Assembly: GCA_003165075.1 (NCBI GenBank) | Contig: PLSM01000182.1 | Span: 1-64,000, forward strand | Source of the DNA: Acidobacteriaceae bacterium | GTDB lineage: Bacteria; Acidobacteriota; Terriglobia; Terriglobales; Acidobacteriaceae | Length of the DNA stretch: 64,000 nucleotides | Direction: 5' to 3' | In this document: piece after piece, positions 26,402 to 35,242 of the stretch | Position numbering within the stretch: the first letter of the stretch is position 1 | Layout: each line of letters starts with the position of its first letter | Program-made: the position numbers and the translations under genes | Notes under the pieces: model-generated | What the model was told of the DNA's origin: nothing | Databases searched by the model: none | Seen by the model: only the letters and a program-made list of their open reading frames with translations

Positions 26402-28774
26402 ATGGCAGAACCCTTGCAACCCAACTCCAATTCGTGGGTGACACAACCACCGTACGCCGCAAAAGCGGTTCTTGCCCTGGTTGGGTTCACGGCGGTGGTT
26501 GGACAGATCGTTCTGATGAGGGAACTGATCGTTCTATTCAACGGCAACGAACTCTCCCTGGGAGTCGTGCTGGCAACCTGGCTGATGTGGACCGCGGCGG
26601 GGAGCGCGCTGACGGACCGGCTGGCAAGAAATGTCGCCGACACCCGCTACGCAATCGCAACCGTCGAATGCCTGTGCGGCCTGAGCTTGCCGCTGACGGT
26701 CTGGGTTCTTCGCGGAGCCAGGGTCCTGTTCCAGGCCGTGCCTGGCGAGTTGCTTGGTCCGGTGCCCATGGCGCTGGTTTCTGTGGCTTGCGTCAGCGTA
26801 TTTTGCGGCCTCTTAGGATGCCTCTTCGTACTTGCTGCGCAGTGGGTTCAGCAGACATGCGCCGTCTCCGGACAGCTGGCAACCAGTTATGCCTATCTGC
26901 TTGAGACGTCCGGCTCCGCATTGGGCGGAATCCTGACCAGCATTCTGTTGCTGCGTTTTTTCTCGTCATTCCAGATCGCGGCGATTGTCGTCCTGCTGAA
27001 TGCGTGCGTGGCATTGAGCCTGCTCTTCAAGATGCGTTGCAAGCGGATGGTGGCCGTGGTTGCTATGGCTTTGGTTGTGGCCGTCCCGCTCGTGACCTAC
27101 GTTGCGCCACATTTGGAAGAGTCTTCGCAACAGCATCTGTGGACCGGATTCCATGTGCTGGGCTCTCGCGACACGATTTACGGCAGGCTCACGGTGGTGG
27201 AAGCAGGTGGAATGCGGAGCATATATGACAACGGCTCCATCCTGGCCAATGTGCCCGACCCAGCCGCGGCCGAAGAAAGTGTGCACTACGCGCTACTGGA
27301 ACACCCCGCTCCGCGAAGGGTTCTGCTCATAGGAGGCGCCGTGAACGGCGGCATTGCAGAAGCGCTGAAACATCCAACGCTTGAGCGGCTCGACTACGTT
27401 GAACTGGACCCGGCGCTCACAGCCATGTTCCGGCAGTTCTTCCCCACGGAATCTGCGCAGGCTTTTTCCGATCCTCGCGTGCACCTGCACCATACGGATG
27501 GCAGGCTCTATCTGAAGACGGCCAACGACCGCTTCGACGTTCTGATTGTCAACGTTCCCGATCCCCAAACGGCGCAATTGAACCGCTACTACACAGCGGA
27601 GTTCTTTCGTTCCGCTCGCGATCACCTGGCCCCGGGAGGGCTGCTCGCGCTTCAATTGCATTCGTCGGAGGACGCCATCGCGCCGGAGCTGGCGCAGCTT
27701 CTTCGCAGCATTCATCACACGCTGCAAGGAGAGTTTCCCCATGTCGCCGTCATCCCCGGCGACACAATCCACATGTTCGCCGCCGTCGATTCCAACGTGA
27801 TCACGGAGGATCCACAAGTCCTGATCTCCAGGCTACAGAGCCGCAACCTCCACACACTTTATGTGCGCGAATACTTCATTCCCTATCGCATGGCGCCTGA
27901 CCGTATGAAGCAGGTTGACGATCTTCTGAGGCCGCTTGAAAAGACGCCCGTAAATCGAGATTTCCAGCCTATTGCGTATTACTTTGGCGCGGTGCTTTGG
28001 AGCGCCCAGTTCAAGGGGAACTATGCGCGACTACTGGTGAGTGCGGAGCAGATTCCCTTTTCGTGGATCGTCATCGGCGTGGCCGTGCTCTCTTTGTTGC
28101 TGGTTCTGATTCTTGCCTGGCTGCCCAAGCCGCCCGTGCGAGCCCGCGCCGCAGCGGTGTGGTCCGTGGCCGCCACGGGCTACACGCTGATGGCGCTTCA
28201 GATTCTTCTGCTGCTCGCATTCCAGTCTGTCTACGGCTATGTCTACAAGGAAATGGCAATGCTGATCGGGATGTTCATGGCCGGTATTGCGCTGGGCAGT
28301 TGGCTCAGAATTCTGCGCATGCGCAAAGGTCGTGAGGAATTGCTGCTGCGGGCCGTGGCAATGAATCAGTTGCTGCTGGCCATCTCCGCGCCGTTGCTGC
28401 TCGTCGCGGTGAGTCTGCTCGCGCGCAGTTCTGCCGGCGGTGCGGTGTCGATTGCCCCGTTTGTCTTCCCCGGACTGGCGCTACTGTGTGCGATGCCGGG
28501 AGGGTACCAATTCCCGCTTGCGGCGAAGATATATCTTCGCGAGTACGAGGCGTCGTCAGGCGCCGGCACTCTCTATGCCCTCGATCTGGTGGGGGGCTGC
28601 GGCGGCGCATTGTTGCTCGCCGGATTCCTCATCCCGCTGTTTGGCTTTTGGCCGGTTGCGTGTCTGGCTGCCGCGGTGAGTCTTGCGCCGGCGCTCCTGG
28701 CCGCACGGGCAAGCTTCGATCCCAGTTCTAGTTTTGAACCGATGCTCGATGTTCGCCAAATACGACCGCGGTAA
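26402..28774 (+). CDS. Spermidine-synthase-like domain flanked by membrane helices
   Basis: This ~790-residue integral membrane protein has about six helices before and six after a soluble SAM-type Rossmann domain. The central domain (about residues 260-470) has VLLIGGAVNGGI, YVELDPALTAMFRQF, HHTDGRLYLK, FDVLIVNVPDP and NRYYTAEFFRSAR. These match the aminopropyltransferase/spermidine synthase core. The acidic substrate residues are only partly kept, so polyamine synthesis is not assured. The start is uncertain: GTG at 26372 or ATG at 26402. Its 3' end overlaps the MEMO-AMMECR1 gene by 47 bases on the opposite strand. Confidence 0.8.
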   Translation: MAEPLQPNSNSWVTQPPYAAKAVLALVGFTAVVGQIVLMRELIVLFNGNELSLGVVLATWLMWTAAGSALTDRLARNVADTRYAIATVECLCGLSLPLTVWVLRGARVLFQAVPGELLGPVPMALVSVACVSVFCGLLGCLFVLAAQWVQQTCAVSGQLATSYAYLLETSGSALGGILTSILLLRFFSSFQIAAIVVLLNACVALSLLFKMRCKRMVAVVAMALVVAVPLVTYVAPHLEESSQQHLWTGFHVLGSRDTIYGRLTVVEAGGMRSIYDNGSILANVPDPAAAEESVHYALLEHPAPRRVLLIGGAVNGGIAEALKHPTLERLDYVELDPALTAMFRQFFPTESAQAFSDPRVHLHHTDGRLYLKTANDRFDVLIVNVPDPQTAQLNRYYTAEFFRSARDHLAPGGLLALQLHSSEDAIAPELAQLLRSIHHTLQGEFPHVAVIPGDTIHMFAAVDSNVITEDPQVLISRLQSRNLHTLYVREYFIPYRMAPDRMKQVDDLLRPLEKTPVNRDFQPIAYYFGAVLWSAQFKGNYARLLVSAEQIPFSWIVIGVAVLSLLLVLILAWLPKPPVRARAAAVWSVAATGYTLMALQILLLLAFQSVYGYVYKEMAMLIGMFMAGIALGSWLRILRMRKGREELLLRAVAMNQLLLAISAPLLLVAVSLLARSSAGGAVSIAPFVFPGLALLCAMPGGYQFPLAAKIYLREYEASSGAGTLYALDLVGGCGGALLLAGFLIPLFGFWPVACLAAAVSLAPALLAARASFDPSSSFEPMLDVRQIRPR

Positions 28775-30254
28775 ACCGGAAGATGTCGGTATTCTCGTCC
28801 TTCCAGCAATCCGGCGGCATCTCCGCCTTGATGCAGGTTTCTTCAAGAAACTTCATTCGATCCCAGTGCTGCTCCACGGGAACTTGGGGAAGCAGAAGTC
28901 CTTCGTGGTCGCCGTTTTTCATCAGCAACCCATGTTGACCGACCTCTATTTCATGCACGTCGAGCACGCGTCGCAAAGGCGATAACACTGAGATTTCATA
29001 CTCCAGCTTTGACAACTCCTCAGCCGTTACCGGACCGAACCGCGGATCGCGCAAAGCAGCCAGCGTGGCAGTGTCGCGCACCGTCAAATAGAGAGGCTTT
29101 ACCGCAGAGGTGTAACCAATGCAACCGCGCAGATCTCCACCTTCTTTCAGGGTGACAAAGGCACCGTGCTCCTGATTCAGTGCGTCGCTCGCACTCGCTC
29201 CAGGTTCCAGCGCGTGCCTGTCCTGCACCGCGTGCTCCACCGACTTGCGGGCCAGGGCTAGCAACTCGCTTTCGTCGCGGTCGCTCAGCGAGAATGAAGG
29301 TTCCTTCGTCTTTGCGTCCTGGGCTTTGAAAAAGACGTCCGCACTGTAGCCGACCACGCGAGAGCGATCGCCGGTGACATCGCCTGAATTCGCATACTTG
29401 AGCACTCGTGCCCGATTTGCTCCCATCCGTTCTGCTGCAATCATTGCGGCTACAATCGGCGCGCCTCCGCAGGCTTCCCATATTCGCGACTGAAAGTTGC
29501 GCGACATGCTCAGGTAGTCCCAGGACTCAAGGGCGCTCAACGTCTTGTGATCGATCTTTTCGGCGTCGTCATAGGTGTGATAGTGCGACAGGTCAGAACT
29601 GGCCACGATCAAGGTATCACCGCCCCGGATCAGTTTGGCCAGCGCCACTCCCAGTGCACGGCTGCTCTCGTAGCTTTGATCTCCCATGACAATCGGCACC
29701 AGCGTGAAGTTGCCCAGCACGCGCTGCAGCCACGGCAATTGCACTTCAAGCGCGTGCTCCGTGCCCTGCGAGGTGGGAAGATGACCGCGCCCGGAAAACC
29801 TGATTGACGAATTCTGCCTGATCAGTTGCTGCGCGAAGGCCTTGTCTACGGAGACTGTGCCGAGCGGAGTCGCGTAGGCGTCACCATCGTAGACCGACGT
29901 GAAATCAAATCCTTCGAAGTGTGAGGGAGCGATCACTACTACGCGTGAGTATTTGTGCCCTTTCAAGGCTGCGTAGGTGAAGGCTGCCACAGGGCCGGAG
30001 TACTGATACCCCGCGTGCGGCGCAACCACTGCGAGAATGGGTCCATTGACTGCGGGGGTTGAGGCATTTGCCAGCATGCCGTCGATCATGGCTGTCAGGG
30101 CGGCGGGATCGGAGGGATAGAAGCTGCCCGCCACTCCCGCTGCGCGCACCTTCTGCTGGTCAGCGCCATGCACATCCTGGTGGGTCACAATCGCTGCAAT
30201 TCCAATGAGCAATGCGGACATCACGTACCTTCCAAAGCGCGTTTTACGATTCAT
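28728..30254 (-). CDS. Exported MEMO1-AMMECR1 fusion (AmmeMemoRadiSam protein)
   Basis: Two domains are fused. A MEMO1-like domain (about residues 35-300) has GVAGSFYPSDPAALT, VVAPHAGYQYSGPVA and IAPSHFEGFDFTSVY. An AMMECR1 domain (about 330-505) has the hallmark LRGCIGYTSAVKPLYLTV. The N-terminus is a hydrophobic signal peptide (SALLIGIAAIVTHQDVHGA), so the protein is probably exported. The biochemical role is unknown; co-occurrence of these two families with a radical SAM enzyme is established. The radical SAM gene lies 23 bases upstream on the same strand. The ATG at 30254 is chosen because AGGA precedes it. Confidence 0.88.
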   Translation of the reverse strand: MNRKTRFGRYVMSALLIGIAAIVTHQDVHGADQQKVRAAGVAGSFYPSDPAALTAMIDGMLANASTPAVNGPILAVVAPHAGYQYSGPVAAFTYAALKGHKYSRVVVIAPSHFEGFDFTSVYDGDAYATPLGTVSVDKAFAQQLIRQNSSIRFSGRGHLPTSQGTEHALEVQLPWLQRVLGNFTLVPIVMGDQSYESSRALGVALAKLIRGGDTLIVASSDLSHYHTYDDAEKIDHKTLSALESWDYLSMSRNFQSRIWEACGGAPIVAAMIAAERMGANRARVLKYANSGDVTGDRSRVVGYSADVFFKAQDAKTKEPSFSLSDRDESELLALARKSVEHAVQDRHALEPGASASDALNQEHGAFVTLKEGGDLRGCIGYTSAVKPLYLTVRDTATLAALRDPRFGPVTAEELSKLEYEISVLSPLRRVLDVHEIEVGQHGLLMKNGDHEGLLLPQVPVEQHWDRMKFLEETCIKAEMPPDCWKDENTDIFRFTAVVFGEHRASVQN

Positions 30255-30277
30255 GCGCAAATCCTGTTCTTCTGCGA

Positions 30278-31501
30278 TCAAACGTGCCAGACTCCTGGAA
30301 TCGTGTGCTTGCAGAATGGGCACTCGCCCTTGTGAATAAGCATTTGCCGGATTTCAAGACCGACGCGCTCTACCAACATGCGCCGGCATTGCGGACAGTA
30401 GGTGTTCTCTGCGGGGTGACCAGGCACGTTGCCGATGTAGACATAATGCAAACCCTCGGCAAGGGCTATATCCCGGGCGCGTTCCAGGGTGGGAATGGGC
30501 GTGATAGGCAGATTCTTCAACAGGTAGTCGGGGTGAAACTGCGTGAAATGTAAGGGAACGTCCGCACCAACATTCTGCTTTACCCACCGCGCCAGGCCAC
30601 GAAACTCCACATCGCTATCATTGAGAGTCGGCACCACGAGGTAGACAATCTCGGTCCACTTATCCAACTTGCGTAAGGTCACAATCGAGTCCAACACCGG
30701 CTTGAGCTGACCCGTGACGACGTTCCGGTAGTAGGACTCGGAAAATGACTTCAGATCGATCTTTACCGCGTCCATCTTGCCGTAAGCTGCCCGCAACGCC
30801 TCTTCCTGCATGTAACCGTTGGAGACCACGATGCTTCGGATTCCGGCCTCATGACCCGCATCCGCAGCGTCCATCAGGAACTCGCTGAATACCACCGGCT
30901 CGCTGTAGGTGTAAGCGATGGTTGGGCACCGGTACTGCACGGCGAGTTCAGCCACCCTCTTCGGTGGGACATACTGTGCCGGAGCCTGCTCCGGACGCGC
31001 CTGCGAAATATTCCAGTTCTGGCAAAATTTGCAATTCACATTGCACCCGGCCGTGGCCAGCGAAAACGCCATTGTCCCGGGAAGATAATGGAAGAGCGGC
31101 TTTTTCTCGATGGGATCGACATGCGCGGCGCATACGCGCGAGTGCACCAGCGAGTAGTACGTGCCGTTGCGATTTTCGCGAACACCGCAGTACCCGCGCT
31201 CCCGGTCTCCCACCGCACACTCGCGTGGGCAAAGTTTACATTTCACCTTTTTATTCGGCAGCTTCTGGTAGAACTGTGCTTCGACGGTGAACTGCGCATC
31301 GTCCTGCTTCTGCTCGTTATTCCATACGGGCATTGCCTTGAGCGGCCGGGCGAGCTGATGAATGCTGCCTGCCGCACCGGCGGACATTGCACACATCAAG
31401 AAGGAACGGCGGTCGAGCGCAGAGAATGCAGGATCCCGCTTCACTGCTGAAATTGGAACTCGCGGTTCTTCAGTATGCGGTAACGAGTAATCGGATTGCA
31501 T
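30278..31501 (-). CDS. AmmeMemoRadiSam radical SAM enzyme with Tat-like leader
   Basis: This is a 407-residue radical SAM protein. The SAM-cluster motif CNVNCKFC is preceded by a second cysteine-rich site (CKLCPRECAVGDRERGYC). Two CxxC pairs lie at the C-terminus (YCPQCRR, ECPFCKH). The N-terminus contains DRRSFLMCAMSAGAAGS, which looks like a twin-arginine signal. It has a strong GAGGAGG ribosome binding site and starts 12 bases after the DUF362 gene. Family members occur with MEMO1 and AMMECR1 partners, as here. The substrate is unknown. Confidence 0.9.
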   Translation of the reverse strand: MQSDYSLPHTEEPRVPISAVKRDPAFSALDRRSFLMCAMSAGAAGSIHQLARPLKAMPVWNNEQKQDDAQFTVEAQFYQKLPNKKVKCKLCPRECAVGDRERGYCGVRENRNGTYYSLVHSRVCAAHVDPIEKKPLFHYLPGTMAFSLATAGCNVNCKFCQNWNISQARPEQAPAQYVPPKRVAELAVQYRCPTIAYTYSEPVVFSEFLMDAADAGHEAGIRSIVVSNGYMQEEALRAAYGKMDAVKIDLKSFSESYYRNVVTGQLKPVLDSIVTLRKLDKWTEIVYLVVPTLNDSDVEFRGLARWVKQNVGADVPLHFTQFHPDYLLKNLPITPIPTLERARDIALAEGLHYVYIGNVPGHPAENTYCPQCRRMLVERVGLEIRQMLIHKGECPFCKHTIPGVWHV

Positions 31502-31513
31502 TGCGCGCCTCCT

Positions 31514-32533
31514 CTAGGACCCACGCGTCTCAACCAGTTCGATGCGCCGTGGATCGTTCGTTCCCAGCTGGTGATCCGCATCGGCCGCGGTGGCAATGTA
31601 GCGCGGCGTTCTGTCTTCGGCTGCGAGCGTCTTCAGGCCCTTTTCAGCCCGCTTTCGCTCAATGGTCTGCCAGCCGATGGTGTCGAGCGCCACCGGGTCT
31701 TGGGAAATGATCAGGGCGTTCTGCTGCCAGGCGAACTGGGGCTTGAATGCGGGTCCACCTTCAAAGCAGGCTGTCGTCGCGTCGCAAATGTGCAAGCGCA
31801 GCCTGGACCGGATCTCCGGGAGCATATTCACGTCCGCAACATAGGGATCGCAACCGTTGGGATGGTACTTGTTCGGATTGTGGATGACGCCATACATGTT
31901 CTTGAGAGCAATCGATACTCCGGCACCGTCATGATCTTTGAGCACCGGCACGTTGATCAGCACATCGCACCGCTGGGTGAGAATCTTCGACAAGCGGCTC
32001 CCGACGCTGCCATACGACACCAGATCCTCTTCAAATCCCACCCGGTCCGTGCCGAAGCATTGCACTTGACTGGCGCCGGTGCGGACGCGGAATCCGGCGC
32101 GCTCCAACTCGGCGCTGTCCCTATCCCAGATCACGATGTCCTGCGCACGGATTCCCGCGGCCTGCAGCCTCTCGCAAATTGCCTCCACTAGCTGGACGTT
32201 GGTGCTCAGCCCGCGTCCGCCAAGGGTGTTCACTTTCACTGCGACCATTTGCCCCGGGCGGACCATCCTGATCCAGGGTTGGATTGGATCGCGAGCGTTG
32301 AAGAGCCTTTGCATTGCGTGATCGAGCAGGCTCAGCACACGGCCCCCATCCACGCCCGTTCCTGCACCGCGCATTTGCGCATCCTGCGCGATCACCACCC
32401 TGGACTTACCCAGCGAAGTGACGGGTTCGGCAGCGTCGAGCGCAACCGGCTGATCAGCGACTGCCAGACCCACGGCTCCCGCAAGGCAATTCCTCAGGAA
32501 ATCCCGCCGGCTCGCGGTGCGCTCGTTGCGCAT
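31514..32533 (-). CDS. DUF362 family protein with Tat signal
   Basis: This 339-residue protein of the DUF362 family has characteristic segments VAVKVNTLGGRGLSTNVQLV, DRDSAELERAGFRV and MYGVIHNPNKYHPN. The N-terminal ASRRDFLRNCLAGAVGLAVA is a Tat-type leader, so it is probably exported folded. Some DUF362 proteins bind an Fe-S cluster; no ferredoxin motif is seen here. An AGGA site precedes the ATG at 32533. It leads a three-gene run with the radical SAM and MEMO-AMMECR1 genes. Function unknown. Confidence 0.85.
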   Translation of the reverse strand: MRNERTASRRDFLRNCLAGAVGLAVADQPVALDAAEPVTSLGKSRVVIAQDAQMRGAGTGVDGGRVLSLLDHAMQRLFNARDPIQPWIRMVRPGQMVAVKVNTLGGRGLSTNVQLVEAICERLQAAGIRAQDIVIWDRDSAELERAGFRVRTGASQVQCFGTDRVGFEEDLVSYGSVGSRLSKILTQRCDVLINVPVLKDHDGAGVSIALKNMYGVIHNPNKYHPNGCDPYVADVNMLPEIRSRLRLHICDATTACFEGGPAFKPQFAWQQNALIISQDPVALDTIGWQTIERKRAEKGLKTLAAEDRTPRYIATAADADHQLGTNDPRRIELVETRGS

Positions 32534-32764
32534 GGTTCCTACCCCTTGGACCCCGAATACGGGTGGCCACAATCGGTCAACCTTGATATACCGCACATGG
32601 ACCCGCCCGTCAGTGATAGGCAGCACGGGATCGCTGCTGCGGAGGTGGGTTGTCTCCCCTGCCGATTTTCACCATTCCCGGCTTCACAAGCAGCTTGCGT
32701 ATGCCTATGAATTCAAATCAGATCGCGCGGCGCCGCTCTGAGGATCCTCACCCTTAGCGAGCGG

Positions 32765-34942
32765 CTATCTTGAGGGTGCTGCCAGTTCCAGTCCACGCTC
32801 TTTCAGCAGCGGCTCAACGCTGGGTTCAGCACCGCGCCATTGCGCATACATCCTGGCAGGATCCTCAGTGAAGCCGCGAGAGAGCACCATCTTGCGGAGG
32901 CGATCGCCGTTGGCCCGCGTCAGACCGCCATGATCCTCGAACCATCGGAAAGCGTCATCATCCAGCATTTCGCACCACAGATAGGCGTAGTAGCCGGCGG
33001 CGTAGCCATTGCCCCAGATGTGCAAGAAGTAGCTGGAGCGGTAGCGCGTCGGCACTGCGCTAAGCCATAGGTGCGTCTTCTTCAACGCTTCCACTTCAAA
33101 GGTGTCGGGATTTTGGAGCGCAGCGTCGGGAGCCAGGCTGTGCCACTGCATGTCCAGTTCCGCGGCGGCCAGCAGTTCGGTAAATTCGTAACCCTGGTTA
33201 AATACCTTTGCCTTCCTGATTTTAGCGGCCAGTTCCGCCGGCATCGGTGCGCCGGTTTTATAGTGCCTCGCGTAGTGGTCGAAGACCGCCGGATAACTCG
33301 CCCAATGCTCATTGAACTGGGAAGGAAACTCAACGAAATCCCGGGGCACTGAGGTTCCGGAAAGGCTGGGGTATTCGGTATTGGCAAAGATGCCGTGCAG
33401 TGCGTGGCCAAATTCGTGGAACATCCCAGTCACATCATTGAAGCTGATCAACGCCGGCTGACCCGCCGGGGGCTTGGTGATGTTGGCCACGTTGTACACC
33501 ACGGGCAACAGGCCCAACAGCCGGGATTGGTTCACAAAGTTGCTCATCCACGCGCCGCCGTTCTTGTTGTCGCGCTTGTAGTAGTCGCAGTACCACAAGG
33601 CCAGCGGCTTGCCGTCGGCGTCAATAACCTCATATACCTGCACGTCTGGGTTGTAGACCGGAATGTCGTTGCGCTGCTTGAAACTGATGCCATAAAGCAG
33701 GTGGGCCGCATAGAACACGCCGTTGTGGAGTACGTTATTCAACTCGAAGTAGGGCCTGGTTTGCGCCTCGTCCAGATCGTATTTCGCCTTTCTTACCTGC
33801 TCGGAATAAAAGTTCCAGTCCCATGGTTCCAGGGCAAACCCACCCTGCTGCACATCGATAAGCGCCTGGATCTCCTTGGCTTCACCCACGGCCCTGGCAG
33901 TTGCCGCGGGCACCAGCGCATCCATGAATTTGAGCGCCGCTGCGGGCGTGTGCGCCATCTGATCCTCAAGGTTCCATGCCGCGTAATTCGGGTAGCCGAG
34001 CAGTTTGGCCTTCAGGGCACGCAACTGAGCCAGGCGGGCGATGGCGTCGCGCGTGTCGTTTGAGCCCCCGCGCTCGGCACGATTCCAGGACACCTGGAAC
34101 AGAGCCTGGCGGGTTGCGCGATTGCTCAGAGACAACAAACTCGGCTGTTGCGTTGTGTTCTGCAGGGAAATCACCCAGCCATCGACATTGCGGTCCTTGG
34201 CGGCCTGCGCGGCGGCAGCCAACTCGGCCTCGCTCAATCCCGCCAGCGCGGCTTTGTCCTTCGTCACATAGGCCCCATCCCTGGTGGCGGCCAGCAGCTT
34301 GGAGATAAAGGCAGTGGAGAGATTGGCTTCCTCTTCATTGAGCTTTTTCAACTCGGCTTTGTCGGCGTCAGAAAGCCGCGCGCCGGAGTGCACAAATTGC
34401 TCGTAGTCATATTCCACCAGGCGCAGAGATTCGGCATCGAGATGCAGCGAATGGCGCTGTTCGTAAATCCTGGACACCCGCTTGAATAATTTGGAATTCA
34501 GGTAAGTGGCATCCTGCAAGGCGGACAGCTTTGGCGCCTCGGTCTCCTGGATCTTTTGCAGCACCGGATTCATATTGGCGCCGGTAACTCCGCTGAAAGC
34601 GCCCATCACACGACTGAGTAACTGCCCGGACCTTTCCATGGCCACGATGGTGTTCTCAAACGTGGGCTCCGCCGGATTGTCGGCAATCGCGATGGTCTCC
34701 TGGAACTGCTGGGCAATACCGGCTTCGATTGCAGGCTGATAGTCGGCATCCTTGATCTTGTCGAAAGGCGGAGCATGGAAAGGCAAAGAACTGGGAGCGT
34801 AAAACGGGTTGGCGGGGCCGAAGCCCACATCGGCAGGCTCGGCGCGCAGTGAACCTGAAGTGAGCGCAATGGCGCCTGTGGTGACCAAAGTTGATATCTG
34901 TGACATTAGAATCCTCATTCTGCGTTGCCCAATTCTATTCAT
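32765..34942 (-). CDS. M3 family metallopeptidase (peptidyl-dipeptidase Dcp-like)
   Basis: This is a zinc oligopeptidase with the HExxH motif in FHEFGHALHG and the downstream zinc ligand region in the FPSQFNEHWAS segment. The length (725 residues) and order of features match Dcp/OpdA. Residues 1-40 include a hydrophobic signal-like stretch ending near SGSLRAEP, so the enzyme may be periplasmic. The frame runs upstream to 35143 without coding character; the ATG at 34942 with GGGAG upstream is preferred. It is divergent from the rhamnosidase gene. Confidence 0.9.
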   Translation of the reverse strand: MNRIGQRRMRILMSQISTLVTTGAIALTSGSLRAEPADVGFGPANPFYAPSSLPFHAPPFDKIKDADYQPAIEAGIAQQFQETIAIADNPAEPTFENTIVAMERSGQLLSRVMGAFSGVTGANMNPVLQKIQETEAPKLSALQDATYLNSKLFKRVSRIYEQRHSLHLDAESLRLVEYDYEQFVHSGARLSDADKAELKKLNEEEANLSTAFISKLLAATRDGAYVTKDKAALAGLSEAELAAAAQAAKDRNVDGWVISLQNTTQQPSLLSLSNRATRQALFQVSWNRAERGGSNDTRDAIARLAQLRALKAKLLGYPNYAAWNLEDQMAHTPAAALKFMDALVPAATARAVGEAKEIQALIDVQQGGFALEPWDWNFYSEQVRKAKYDLDEAQTRPYFELNNVLHNGVFYAAHLLYGISFKQRNDIPVYNPDVQVYEVIDADGKPLALWYCDYYKRDNKNGGAWMSNFVNQSRLLGLLPVVYNVANITKPPAGQPALISFNDVTGMFHEFGHALHGIFANTEYPSLSGTSVPRDFVEFPSQFNEHWASYPAVFDHYARHYKTGAPMPAELAAKIRKAKVFNQGYEFTELLAAAELDMQWHSLAPDAALQNPDTFEVEALKKTHLWLSAVPTRYRSSYFLHIWGNGYAAGYYAYLWCEMLDDDAFRWFEDHGGLTRANGDRLRKMVLSRGFTEDPARMYAQWRGAEPSVEPLLKERGLELAAPSR

Positions 34943-35242
34943 GACTGCGTATGCTCCCCGCCCTCGCTGCTGCACCGGAACCTCCCCACCAAGGATGATC
35001 CAGCAGTTTACTCCTCGGGGCGAAAGCGGCGGGAGAGCCTCACTTCGCGATTGTGGATTTGGCATACATCTCGTGACACACGTGGAGAGCGGTATAATTC
35101 GGGCGAATTCGTTCTGAAAAATGAGATTCACATCAACCAGCATCCTTGTCTGCGTCTGGCAGAGTCCCGACCTTCCGCTTGACTGTCCGCCTCAGTTTGA
35201 GGCCGATCCACTTTCTCAATGTCCAATCCAGAGGAATCGTTC

